The notes beneath the pieces were generated by a model. That model saw nothing but the letters and a program-made list of their open reading frames with translations, was not told the origin of the DNA and did not search any database. The position numbers were made by a program, and so were the translations under genes. A DNA stretch of 64,000 nucleotides, taken from NCBI GenBank assembly GCA_021151695.1, contig JAGKWU010000001.1:248001-312000 (forward strand). The letters are read 5' to 3'. The stretch is from Cellvibrionaceae bacterium (GTDB lineage Bacteria > Pseudomonadota > Gammaproteobacteria > Pseudomonadales > Cellvibrionaceae). Within the stretch, counting starts at the first letter, position 1, and each line of letters starts with the position of its first letter. Below, one piece after another: positions 44,350-53,629 of the stretch.

Positions 44350-46181
44350 ACCAACTCTATCTAACAATTTTACTTCCCCTGATCGGCTTCCTGATCCTCG
44401 TATCTGGCCGCAAGCGTCTCTCTGAAAATGTCGCTGCGTTTGTAGGTGTAGGTTCAGTAGGTTTGGCTGCTCTTGCCGCTGCATTTGCAGGCTTTGATTT
44501 CTTGCACCAGGAAACTCGCGCCGCATTTACCCTGCCTTTGTGGACTTGGGTAAATATCGGCGGTTTCGCACCCGCATTTAATCTGTATCTGGATGGTCTC
44601 TCATTGACCATGCTGGGTGTGATTACCGGTGTAGGTTTCCTGATTCACCTGTTTGCCTCCTGGTACATGCGTGGTGACGAAGACTATGCACGCTTCTTCT
44701 CCTACATGAACCTCTTCCTCGCCAGTATGATTTTGCTGGTATTGGGCGATAACTTGATATCTCTTTACTTCGGTTGGGAAGGTGTAGGTCTCTGCTCTTA
44801 CTTGCTGATCGGTTATTACTATCGTGATGCCGCTAATGGTGCCGCTGCACGCAAAGCCTTCGTGGTGACCCGCGTTGGCGATGCGTTTATGGCCATTGGT
44901 TTGTTTGTACTTTATCTGCATGCTGACACACTGAATATTCAAGAGTTGGCAGCCAAGGCTCCCACAATTTTTGCCGTAGGTTCCACCGCAATTACTTTTG
45001 CCACGCTGATGTTGTTGGGTGGTGCAGTAGGTAAATCTGCACAGCTTCCTCTACAAACCTGGTTGGCAGATGCGATGGCAGGCCCAACACCGGTTTCTGC
45101 GTTGATCCACGCCGCCACTATGGTGACGGCAGGTGTCTATCTAATTGCACGTACCCATGCCTTGTTTGAATTGGCTCCGGATGTGCTTTATCTCGTAGGT
45201 GTCATTGGCGCGATAACTTTGTTCATCGCCGGTTTCGCAGCGCTGGTACAAACAGACATCAAACGCATCCTGGCTTACTCAACCATGAGCCAGATCGGCT
45301 ACATGTTTTTGGCATTGGGCGTTAAGGCATACCAACCAGCCATTTGGCATCTGGTATACCACGCATTCTTCAAAGCCTTGTTGTTCCTCTCGTCAGGTGC
45401 GGTGATTATTGCCTGCCATCACGAGCAAAACATTTTCAAAATGGGCGGCTTGCGCAAAAAGATTCCATTTGTTTACGCATGCTTCCTGGTAGGCGGCGCA
45501 GCCTTGGTTGCGTTGCCTTGGGTAACCGTTGGCTTCTATTCAAAAGACGAAATTTTGCTGGAATCTTATAGCCACCCCGAGCTGTTCTGGGCCGGTTTGA
45601 TTGGCGCCTTTATGACCGCCATCTACACCTTCCGTTTAATTTTCGTTGCCTTCCACGGTGAAGAGAAAACTGAAGTTCACGCTATCCACGGTGCAGATTA
45701 CTGGTTGCCATTGGGCATTTTGTTAGTGCTCTCTACTGGCCTCGGCGCGTTGATTGTGCCTCCGCTGGACGGCGTATTGCCAGCGAGCCACGAAGTGGAA
45801 GAGGGAGCCAAGCATTTCGTTGAAATCATGACGATTGCAACTGCTTTTGTGGGCACTGGATTGGCCGTATTTCTGTTCCTGTTTGATACCAAAATTGTTA
45901 AGGGTATCGCCAACTCAGCTATCGGCAAACCGCTCACCAAACTGTGGTATGCCGCCTGGGGCTTTGACTGGTTGTACGACATGATTCTGGTGAAGCCTTA
46001 CCTGTTACTCACCAGACTTGTTCGCAAAGACCCGATAGACAAGACATTCAATCTGGTTCCAGCCGGCACCCAGTTGGCCCACAGAGTATTGAGTGCAACC
46101 CAAACCGGTAGCGTACGCTGGTACGCCGCTACCATTGCCGCCGGCGCCGTGATTATTCTCGCCGCGCTCGTTCTGTTGTAA
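44346..46181 (+). CDS. nuoL: NADH-quinone oxidoreductase subunit L
   Basis: A 611-residue antiporter-like proton-pumping subunit. It has SLYFGWEGVGLCSYLLIGYYY, TWLADAMAGPTPVSALIHAATMVTAG and the long C-terminal amphipathic helix region. It overlaps nuoK by ATGA. Confidence 0.97.
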   Translation: MNQLYLTILLPLIGFLILVSGRKRLSENVAAFVGVGSVGLAALAAAFAGFDFLHQETRAAFTLPLWTWVNIGGFAPAFNLYLDGLSLTMLGVITGVGFLIHLFASWYMRGDEDYARFFSYMNLFLASMILLVLGDNLISLYFGWEGVGLCSYLLIGYYYRDAANGAAARKAFVVTRVGDAFMAIGLFVLYLHADTLNIQELAAKAPTIFAVGSTAITFATLMLLGGAVGKSAQLPLQTWLADAMAGPTPVSALIHAATMVTAGVYLIARTHALFELAPDVLYLVGVIGAITLFIAGFAALVQTDIKRILAYSTMSQIGYMFLALGVKAYQPAIWHLVYHAFFKALLFLSSGAVIIACHHEQNIFKMGGLRKKIPFVYACFLVGGAALVALPWVTVGFYSKDEILLESYSHPELFWAGLIGAFMTAIYTFRLIFVAFHGEEKTEVHAIHGADYWLPLGILLVLSTGLGALIVPPLDGVLPASHEVEEGAKHFVEIMTIATAFVGTGLAVFLFLFDTKIVKGIANSAIGKPLTKLWYAAWGFDWLYDMILVKPYLLLTRLVRKDPIDKTFNLVPAGTQLAHRVLSATQTGSVRWYAATIAAGAVIILAALVLL

Positions 46182-46201
46182 ACATAAGGAACCAGAGAAA
46201 G

Positions 46202-47743
46202 ATGATGCTTACCTGGCTCATATTAATACCCTTTATCGGCGGCCTGTTGTCATGGCAAGCCGAGCGCTTCGGCACCAAGGCACCGCGTTACATGGCAGTT
46301 GCCTCTATGGTTGTTTTGTTCCTCATGACTGCCAAGTTATGGATGGATCACGATTACTCCCTGGCCGCCTTGACGAGCGGTCAATCAAAATGGGCTGAAG
46401 AATTCCAGGTTAACTGGATTCCCCATTTCGGTATCAGTTTCCATTTGGCACTTGATGGTCTTTCATTATTGATGATGTTGCTGACCGCCTTTTTGGGTGT
46501 GTTGGCTGTTATCTGCTCCTGGACAGAAGTGAAGCGCAAAGTTGGCTTCTTCCACCTCAACCTGCTGTGGATTATCGGTGCAGTTGTGGGTGTGTTCCTG
46601 GCAATGGATATGTTCCTGTTCTTCTTCTTCTGGGAAATGATGCTGGTACCTATGTACTTCCTGATTTCCCTCTGGGGTCATAAATCCAGCGAAGGAAATA
46701 TGAGCAGGGTAGGCGCTGCCACCAAATTCTTTATCTACACCCAGGCATCAGGTTTGTTGTTGCTGTTAGCTATTGTTGGTTTGGTATATGTGCATTTCAA
46801 ACAAACCGGTGTGTTGAGTTTTGACTACGCTGCACTTCTGGATACCAAACTAGATGCCACTACCGAAATGGTATTGATGCTGGGCTTCTTTATTGCCTTC
46901 GCTGTGAAATTCCCAGTGGTGCCTTTCCACTCCTGGCTGCCCGATGCGCACTCTCAAGCACCAACAGCAGGTTCTGTCGACTTAGCGGGTATCCTGCTGA
47001 AAACAGCGGCCTACGGTATGTTGCGTTTTGCTATTCCGTTCTTTCCACACGCATCGCAAGAGATTGCACCTATTGCAATGTGGTTAGGTGTATTAGGTGT
47101 GGTTTACGGTGCTTTCTGTGCCTATGCGCAAGACGATATCAAACGTCTTATTGCCTATACCTCAATTTCGCACATGGGTTTCGTGTTGATTGGTATTTAC
47201 TCCTTCAATCAAATCGCCCTGCAAGGTGTGGTAGTGCAGATGCTGGCCCACGGTCTTTCTGCGGCCGGTCTCTTTATTCTGTCTGGCCAATTCTACGAGC
47301 GCTTGAAAACTCGTGACCTTAACAAGATGGGCGGTCTTTCATCACGCATCGCCGGTTTACCGCCGATTGTTATGTTCTTCGTCGCTGCGTCCCTGGGCTT
47401 GCCAGGTCTCGGGAACTTCGTTGGAGAATTCCTGATTCTGCTGGGCAGTTATAAAGTGAATCATATAGTGACCATCTGTGCGACATCTGGTTTGGTATTG
47501 GGTGCCGTTTACTCATTGATCATTGTTCAGCGCGCACTTCACGGCCCTGCGCAAAGCGATGAACCTATTGAAGGTATCAACGCCCGCGAATTGGTAATGA
47601 TGCTGAGCTTAATGCTTCTTCTGGTTTGGTTGGGTTTCTATCCTCAACCAGTATTGGATACTTCCGCAGCGGTGATGAGCAACATCGAGCAATTGATGCA
47701 ATCAGCACCCAGTGTTCCACCAGCTGTACCAGCTGCACAGTGA
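46202..47743 (+). CDS. nuoM: NADH-quinone oxidoreductase subunit M
   Basis: A 513-residue antiporter-like subunit with about 14 TM segments. FFFFWEMMLVPMYFLI holds the essential glutamate and PFHSWLPDAHSQAPTAGSV holds the broken-helix motif. Confidence 0.97.
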   Translation: MMLTWLILIPFIGGLLSWQAERFGTKAPRYMAVASMVVLFLMTAKLWMDHDYSLAALTSGQSKWAEEFQVNWIPHFGISFHLALDGLSLLMMLLTAFLGVLAVICSWTEVKRKVGFFHLNLLWIIGAVVGVFLAMDMFLFFFFWEMMLVPMYFLISLWGHKSSEGNMSRVGAATKFFIYTQASGLLLLLAIVGLVYVHFKQTGVLSFDYAALLDTKLDATTEMVLMLGFFIAFAVKFPVVPFHSWLPDAHSQAPTAGSVDLAGILLKTAAYGMLRFAIPFFPHASQEIAPIAMWLGVLGVVYGAFCAYAQDDIKRLIAYTSISHMGFVLIGIYSFNQIALQGVVVQMLAHGLSAAGLFILSGQFYERLKTRDLNKMGGLSSRIAGLPPIVMFFVAASLGLPGLGNFVGEFLILLGSYKVNHIVTICATSGLVLGAVYSLIIVQRALHGPAQSDEPIEGINARELVMMLSLMLLLVWLGFYPQPVLDTSAAVMSNIEQLMQSAPSVPPAVPAAQ

Positions 47744-47750
47744 GGTTGTA

Positions 47751-49256
47751 ATGACGCTGACTACTGAAAATTTCCTGGCACTTTTGCCTCTCATCATCAC
47801 CTGCCTGACAACGGTATTTGTGATGATGGCCATCGCCATTAAACGCAACCACTGGTGGAATGCCACTGTGACTGTGGCAGGCTTGAACATCGCCCTGTTG
47901 CCAATCATCTATGAGGTTTACACCTTGATGACGGGCGCAGAGCCTTTCTTCCAAATTCCACAAACTATTACACCGCTGTTTGTAGTTGATGGTTACTCGC
48001 TGTTCTTCAGTGCCTTGGTATTAATTGCCGCTCTGGGCACCAGCACGCTCACCAACGCTTACGTGGAAACCTCCAAACGCAACCGCGAAGAAGTTTATCT
48101 ACTCATCACTATCGCCACTGCCGGTGGCATAGTGCTGACCATGGCTCACCATATGGCGGCGCTGTTTATTGGCCTTGAGATGATGTCTGTTGCGCTCTAT
48201 GGTCTGGTAGCTTACACCTACGACCGTGCACGCTCACTTGAAGCATCCATTAAATACATGGTGCTCTCAGCAACTGCATCCGCAATCATGTTGTTTGGTA
48301 TGGCTTTGATCTACGCCCAATTCGGCTCTCTCTCATTCGCCGAAATCGGAGCCAAGATCAGCCAGACTCCTGGTATCTATGTCGTTGTTGGCGCTATGTT
48401 GCTGACCATAGGCATGTTCTTCAAATTGTCATTGGCGCCATTCCACCTCTGGACACCGGATGTTTATGAAGGTGCACCAGCACCAATCGGTGCCTTCCTG
48501 GCAACTGCCGCAAAAGTATCTGTATTTGCTGTATTGATTCGTTTCCTGTTGCTGGAGTCCAGCGGCATATTGGTCAGTGCTCCCTTTATTTTGACCTTGC
48601 TGGTTGCGGCTTGTCTGTCGATGCTTGTAGGTAACCTGTTGGCACTCAAACAAAGCAACATCAAACGTATGTTGGGTTATTCCTCCATCGCTCACTTTGG
48701 TTATTTGCTGGTGTTGGTGCTGTTAGGCGGTTCCAAATTCGGTACCGAAGGTTTTGCTGTTTATCTGGCAATTTATGTAATGACTGCGCTGGCGGCCTTC
48801 GGCGTAGTGACGTTAATGTCCCATGCCGACGCCAAGCGTGATGCGGATATGCTGAATGACTATCGCGGTCTCTTCTGGCGCCGTCCGTTCCTTGCCTCTA
48901 TTTTCACGTTGGCCCTGTTCTCCTTGGCGGGTATTCCGTTAACTGCAGGTTTCATCGGTAAGTTTTATGTGATTGCCGCTGCTATCCAGATTGGTTTTGT
49001 TGGTTGGATTGCACTGGTCTTCGTAGTACTGGGCTCCGCTATCAGTATTTATTTTTATCTGCGCACAATCATCAGCTTGTTTCTGGCCAAGAAGCATATG
49101 CATCGCTTCGATGCCGAGATCAACTGGGGTCAACGCACCGGCGGTATCATGGTATTGGCATCTGCAGTATTTATCCTCGTGATAGGTATTGTCCCCAATC
49201 CGCTGATGCTGATTGCACAGCTCACCCAACTGGCCTGGGTAGTGCCGACACCCTGA
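47751..49256 (+). CDS. nuoN: NADH-quinone oxidoreductase subunit N
   Basis: A 501-residue antiporter-like subunit; LFIGLEMMSVALYGLVAY and PFHLWTPDVYEGAPAPIGAF are the key motifs. ATG at 47751 follows GTGAGGTT and gives the family N-terminus; the longer frame from 47712 overlaps nuoM. It is the last gene of the operon. Confidence 0.96.
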   Translation: MTLTTENFLALLPLIITCLTTVFVMMAIAIKRNHWWNATVTVAGLNIALLPIIYEVYTLMTGAEPFFQIPQTITPLFVVDGYSLFFSALVLIAALGTSTLTNAYVETSKRNREEVYLLITIATAGGIVLTMAHHMAALFIGLEMMSVALYGLVAYTYDRARSLEASIKYMVLSATASAIMLFGMALIYAQFGSLSFAEIGAKISQTPGIYVVVGAMLLTIGMFFKLSLAPFHLWTPDVYEGAPAPIGAFLATAAKVSVFAVLIRFLLLESSGILVSAPFILTLLVAACLSMLVGNLLALKQSNIKRMLGYSSIAHFGYLLVLVLLGGSKFGTEGFAVYLAIYVMTALAAFGVVTLMSHADAKRDADMLNDYRGLFWRRPFLASIFTLALFSLAGIPLTAGFIGKFYVIAAAIQIGFVGWIALVFVVLGSAISIYFYLRTIISLFLAKKHMHRFDAEINWGQRTGGIMVLASAVFILVIGIVPNPLMLIAQLTQLAWVVPTP

Positions 49257-49279
49257 TGTGGCTTGAATGCTTTGCTGAC

Positions 49280-49306
49280 AAAATGCCGACCTAGCGTCGG
49301 CATTTT
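49280..49306 (+). terminator. Terminator of the nuo operon
   Basis: Arms AAAATGCCGAC (49280-49290) and GTCGGCATTTT (49296-49306), loop CTAGC, with a T tail, 24 bases after the nuoN stop. Confidence 0.9.
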
Positions 49307-49362
49307 ATTGAACTAAAAACGATGAATTCTGGCCGATCAAAAGGTCTTTTTTGGAGGTTGTT

Positions 49363-49980
49363 GTGGAAATTGCATGTCTTGATTTAGAAGGTGTATTGGT
49401 TCCAGAGATCTGGATTGAATTTGCGAAAGTAACTGGTATCGAATCACTGAAAGCCACAACACGTGATATTCCTGATTACGATGTACTGATGAAGCAACGC
49501 ATTCGTATCCTGGAAGAAAACAATCTGGGTTTAAAAGAAATCCAGGACGTAATCGCAACACTGAAACCATTGGAAGGCGCTGTTGAATTTGTTGATTGGC
49601 TGCGCGAGCGTTTCCAGGTCATTATTCTGTCTGATACTTTTTATGAGTTCTCACAGCCATTGATGCGCCAATTGGGCTTCCCAACGCTGCTGTGTCATCG
49701 TTTGAATATTGATGATCGTGGCATGGTAACTGGCTATACCCTTCGTCAAAAAGACCCCAAGCGTCAATCAGTGCTAGCTCTGAAAACCCTTTACTATCGC
49801 GTAATTGCAGCTGGTGATTCTTACAACGATACCACCATGCTGGGCGAAGCTGACCAAGGTATTCTTTTCCACGCACCGCAAAACGTAATTGAACAGTTCC
49901 CCCAATTCCCGGCGGTACATACTTACGAAGACCTGAAGAAGGAATTTATTAAAGCAAGCAATCGCGAACTGAGCTTGTAA
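49363..49980 (+). CDS. thrH: Phosphoserine phosphatase / homoserine phosphotransferase ThrH
   Basis: A 205-residue HAD-superfamily enzyme that closely matches Pseudomonas ThrH over its whole length. The HAD motifs are CLDLEGVLVPE (nucleophile Asp), ILSDTFYEF and AAGDSYNDTTML. ThrH dephosphorylates phosphoserine and can transfer the phosphate to homoserine. GTG at 49363, with GGAGGTT upstream, gives exactly the length I expect for the family; the frame upstream from 49351 covers the ribosome site. Single-gene unit between two terminators. Confidence 0.95.
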   Translation: MEIACLDLEGVLVPEIWIEFAKVTGIESLKATTRDIPDYDVLMKQRIRILEENNLGLKEIQDVIATLKPLEGAVEFVDWLRERFQVIILSDTFYEFSQPLMRQLGFPTLLCHRLNIDDRGMVTGYTLRQKDPKRQSVLALKTLYYRVIAAGDSYNDTTMLGEADQGILFHAPQNVIEQFPQFPAVHTYEDLKKEFIKASNRELSL

Positions 49981-50002
49981 TAAATTTTTTGTTTGAAATT
50001 AA

Positions 50003-50030
50003 AAAAGAGATGGCCAAGGCCATCTCTTTT
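50003..50030. terminator. Bidirectional terminator between thrH and the PAP2 gene
   Basis: Arms AAAAGAGATGGCC and GGCCATCTCTTTT with loop AA and a long T tail; convergent genes on both sides. Confidence 0.92.
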
Positions 50031-50042
50031 TTTTCGTTAAAT

Positions 50043-50849
50043 TTATTGCACCTCAGTACTTTTTGTTAGCCTTCCATTAAATAGCGAAAGATACTTGCCG
50101 TATAACGTTGCAGGAAATTGATCGAACAAATCCCGCAAGAGATACCCACTAGCAATCACAGAGAGAACTCTTGCCGGTATAAGTGCATACTGATAAGTCT
50201 CTGCATACCACCATAAATAAATCGCGCAAGCTATCGCAAATAGCTTCAAACTCAAGACTCCGCTCTTGGTATCTATTCCCCAACGCCAACGTGTCTCCGC
50301 TAACATAATCGCGGCTTTGGCACCGTACCAGCCGAGTAGGGCACCAACTATCACATCCGAAGGCCAATGGGCACCTACCACAACGCGGCTCCATGAAATA
50401 AGACAAGCCAATAACAACAACGTAATCTGATAACGGCCTTTGGCTACATGAATAAAGAGTGCGGCGAGAGAAAAGGCCGTTAATGAATGCCCGGAAGGGA
50501 ATGAATGATGATAAAGCGCCGGCCCTATCACGCGAATATTTTCAGCGCCAAGTATCGCGGCAGGCCTTGCCAGAAAGATAAGTTGTTTCAGGGTGTGTAA
50601 ACAAACCCCGGTCACCAAAGAAATAACCAACCCATACCAGAGTATGCTCGGAAATTTTCGCATGAAAAACACCAGCACTATAAAAGCGGGCAGGCCGTCC
50701 CCCAGAAAAGTAATATTTTGCCAAAGCCAATCTGGCCCAAGAGTTAAGCCATTAATAAACTGAAACAACAATATATTGCTCGTATAGTAGTTTTCATAAA
50801 GCTGGAAGCCCATGAAAAAGAGCACAGGAATAAATACTAGCCACACCAT
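50043..50849 (-). CDS. PAP2 family membrane phosphatase
   Basis: A 268-residue inner-membrane protein with about six TM segments and all three PAP2 motifs: KQLIFLARP, FPSGHSLTAFS and SRVVVGAHWPSDVIVG. PAP2 enzymes remove phosphate from lipid phosphates such as undecaprenyl diphosphate, lipid A or phosphatidate. Its start codon shares a base with the stop of the ArnT-like gene (TAATG), so it works in the same glycolipid module; recycling of a polyprenyl carrier or lipid A dephosphorylation are the best guesses. Confidence 0.85.
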   Translation of the reverse strand: MVWLVFIPVLFFMGFQLYENYYTSNILLFQFINGLTLGPDWLWQNITFLGDGLPAFIVLVFFMRKFPSILWYGLVISLVTGVCLHTLKQLIFLARPAAILGAENIRVIGPALYHHSFPSGHSLTAFSLAALFIHVAKGRYQITLLLLACLISWSRVVVGAHWPSDVIVGALLGWYGAKAAIMLAETRWRWGIDTKSGVLSLKLFAIACAIYLWWYAETYQYALIPARVLSVIASGYLLRDLFDQFPATLYGKYLSLFNGRLTKSTEVQ

Positions 50850-52498
50850 TATTTGCCTCCCGAACCCAAAGCACCCTCAGGTGAATCGAACTTATCCAGC
50901 GAATTAATCTGAGCCAAACCAATACCACCTTGCTGGAAAAGCAGGCTGGCATCCTTGTATTGTTTGATATGCTTGATATCGCTAAATAAAACTTCCCCCA
51001 CCCGTGGCTCGCGAATTTCCACCACCTTATTCAAGTGGACACTAAAGCTCGGCATATCGTGCTGATACATCACGATATTTTGCGATAGGCTTTCAGAGAA
51101 TTTCGCTGCGGCCACAACCGGCCCCTGTTGAATAGCGGCGTAAACCGGCATGATTTGAAATACAAAAGTAAGCGAAAACAACGTACAGCTAATAAGCTGG
51201 CGCTGCCACAAAGGAATAGTTTTAACAAAACACAAAAACAGGATAACAAGGAACACAGCGGCTGCAATGAATTGGTAGACAACACTTATATGTATAAGTC
51301 CGTCATTCAACATTGCAACCAACACGTCGTCATGAGAGGTAGCGATTAGATATTCCGAAATAGGCTTGAGCAACGCCAAAGGCAATAGCATCAACAAAGA
51401 GGGCAGGGCAATTAGTAATGGATAGCGTAGCTTCTCACGATACTTCGACATCAGGATAAAAATTGGTGTAGCACCGTAGAGCAGATAGTGGGGCAATTGT
51501 GTTTTAGACAGACTGAAAAATACAAAGATCACCACAAACCAGGACCAACACCAACGATCAAACGCAGGTATGCCTTTAAATTTAACGTGCTTGAAATTTG
51601 TCAAATACCAGCCAGAAGCAGGCATAAATACCAGAAGACTTACAGGTATGTAGTAATACCATTTACCACCATGCCCCTCCATGGTGCCGGAAAATCGCGA
51701 TAGATTATGTTTTAGTAAAAAGCCATCAATAAATGCCTGGCCTTGCGCCATATATTCAGCCACGTACCAGGGCAAAAAAACCAAAGCACAAATAAACCAA
51801 CCAACTGGATTAATAAATAATAATCGCCAGCGTAACCAATTATTACTGGCTGCCGTGAAGAGCATCATGGAAGCGGCAGGAACAAAAATAGCTATGGGGC
51901 CCTTAGCAAGAACGCCCAAGCCAACCCATAAATAGAACCGCAAAGAAATCTGATCAACGCCCCAAAAAGTCTTTTGCGGTTTTGATGCAACAAAAAAACG
52001 ATAGGCATCAAACAATGCAAGGCAAATAAACAGGTTAAGCAGGGCATCTGCAGTAGCGGCGCGGGCAATAACCGAAAAAATAACCGATGACGACAATAAG
52101 ATAATGACACTACCTGCATGACTTTGGGTTAGATACGTTCGCGTAAACATCCAGGCAGCGTAAATCCAGCCAATGCTGCACAAAGCGGACGGAAGTCGCA
52201 GTGCAAACTCGTTTAATCCCAGAAGTGAAACGGATAAAGCTTGCAGCCAATAAATAAGAATAGGTTTATCAAATCGCAGCTGCCCACCCAGCCAGGTGGT
52301 GATAAAGTCGCCGCGTTTGAGCATCTCCATGGTAGCCGCACTGAATGCTCCTTCATCAAGATCAAAAAGCGGGAAACCTCCGATATTTATCAACAACGAA
52401 AGTGCGATGGCAACTGGTAAAAATGTTGAGCTGACCAGGTTGTCCAGCCAAGACCTCAAGGTTAGAGGCTGTCGACGAGCTAACGCAAAGGTGCTCAT
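50849..52498 (-). CDS. ArnT-like glycosyltransferase (GT83/PMT_2 fold)
   Basis: A 549-residue polytopic membrane protein. The N-terminal loop holds the catalytic motif FPLFDLDEGAFSAATMEMLKR (about residues 45-65), with the DE pair used by ArnT and dolichol-type mannosyltransferases, then QLRFDKPILIYWLQA. About 12 TM segments follow, then a soluble C-terminal domain of about 100 residues. Such enzymes move a sugar from undecaprenyl phosphate to lipid A or another acceptor on the periplasmic side. The donor sugar is unknown, as no sugar-nucleotide genes are near. It overlaps the GT2 gene (ATGA) and the PAP2 gene. Confidence 0.85.
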   Translation of the reverse strand: MSTFALARRQPLTLRSWLDNLVSSTFLPVAIALSLLINIGGFPLFDLDEGAFSAATMEMLKRGDFITTWLGGQLRFDKPILIYWLQALSVSLLGLNEFALRLPSALCSIGWIYAAWMFTRTYLTQSHAGSVIILLSSSVIFSVIARAATADALLNLFICLALFDAYRFFVASKPQKTFWGVDQISLRFYLWVGLGVLAKGPIAIFVPAASMMLFTAASNNWLRWRLLFINPVGWFICALVFLPWYVAEYMAQGQAFIDGFLLKHNLSRFSGTMEGHGGKWYYYIPVSLLVFMPASGWYLTNFKHVKFKGIPAFDRWCWSWFVVIFVFFSLSKTQLPHYLLYGATPIFILMSKYREKLRYPLLIALPSLLMLLPLALLKPISEYLIATSHDDVLVAMLNDGLIHISVVYQFIAAAVFLVILFLCFVKTIPLWQRQLISCTLFSLTFVFQIMPVYAAIQQGPVVAAAKFSESLSQNIVMYQHDMPSFSVHLNKVVEIREPRVGEVLFSDIKHIKQYKDASLLFQQGGIGLAQINSLDKFDSPEGALGSGGK

Positions 52499-53526
52499 AG
52501 CTTGTGTTGCTCATTGGCAGAATAAATGTGGCGAACAAGATAATTGCGACTATCTGCAGAGTTGAAATAGGTGCGCGACATCATTTCAGCAAGTATGCCA
52601 GTCGTTATAAATTGCAGTGACATAAGCACACTAACCACCCCAACCAACAAGAGTGGTCGAGTGCCTATATCATGTCCCAGCACAAATTTATCAACCGCAA
52701 GCCAACTCAAAATAACACTTCCAAGCAGTCCGACAAAAAGACCTATGCCACCAAAAAAGTGACCGGGACGAGCAAGGTAACGACGAAAAAACATCACAGA
52801 TAATAAGTCGAGAAATACCCGTATTGATCGCGATATACCGTATTTTGATTCACCAAATTGACGTGCGTGATGATTAACCGGAATTTCGCCAATACGATGA
52901 GGAGGCACCACACTGGCAATCCAGATGGGAATAAATCTATGCATTTCCCCCATGAGTTTTATTTTTTTAATCACCTCGTGGCGATACACTTTCAAGCTGC
53001 AGCCATAGTCATGCAGCTTCACGCCGGATACAGCGCCGATTAATTTATTCGCCAACCAAGAGGGTATTTTCCGGGATACTAATTTATCCCTTCGATATTT
53101 TCGCCATCCAACCAGTAAATCGAGATTATTTGCCAGGAGATGATCAATCATCCCAGGAATATCGGCAGGATCATTCTGCAGGTCACCATCCATAGTGACA
53201 ATGAAGCGTCCCTTGGCGAAATCTATTCCAGCTTGCATTGCAGCTGTCTGCCCATAGTTTCGGCTCAATTCGAGTAAAACAATATGCTGATTGTTTGAAA
53301 CAAGGCGACTTACACAGGAAACGGTTGCATCCGTACTGCCGTCATCCACAAGTATCAGCTCCCAGCTTCTGGGCTGGGCAGATAAAGAAGCCAAGACTGC
53401 CTCAATAAGCGCATTAACTGATTCAGCTTCATTGTAGAGTGGAACGACAACAGATATTTCCGGGTGGAATTCAGCGGCGCCTTTTTTTAAAAACCTTTCT
53501 GGCTGTAATAAAACTGCCTCTTTCAT
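52495..53526 (-). CDS. Polyprenyl-phosphate glycosyltransferase, GT2 (ArnC/GtrB type)
   Basis: A 343-residue protein with an N-terminal GT-A domain (ISVVVPLYNEAESVNALI, then the metal-binding TMDGDLQNDPADI, residues about 20-240) and two C-terminal TM segments. This is the ArnC/GtrB/DPMS pattern: it attaches a sugar from a nucleotide donor to undecaprenyl phosphate at the inner face of the membrane. ATG 53526 is preferred over 53565 because of the AAGG upstream. First gene of the three-gene operon with the ArnT-like and PAP2 genes. Confidence 0.85.
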   Translation of the reverse strand: MKEAVLLQPERFLKKGAAEFHPEISVVVPLYNEAESVNALIEAVLASLSAQPRSWELILVDDGSTDATVSCVSRLVSNNQHIVLLELSRNYGQTAAMQAGIDFAKGRFIVTMDGDLQNDPADIPGMIDHLLANNLDLLVGWRKYRRDKLVSRKIPSWLANKLIGAVSGVKLHDYGCSLKVYRHEVIKKIKLMGEMHRFIPIWIASVVPPHRIGEIPVNHHARQFGESKYGISRSIRVFLDLLSVMFFRRYLARPGHFFGGIGLFVGLLGSVILSWLAVDKFVLGHDIGTRPLLLVGVVSVLMSLQFITTGILAEMMSRTYFNSADSRNYLVRHIYSANEQHKL

Positions 53527-53629
53527 AGGCCAACCTTGGGAGACTAAATTGCAGAGGAAAAACATACCTGCTGTAATTTAGATTTTTCGGATGACATTTT
53601 TGTGATTGTTTTACTAAAATTTTGTGACT

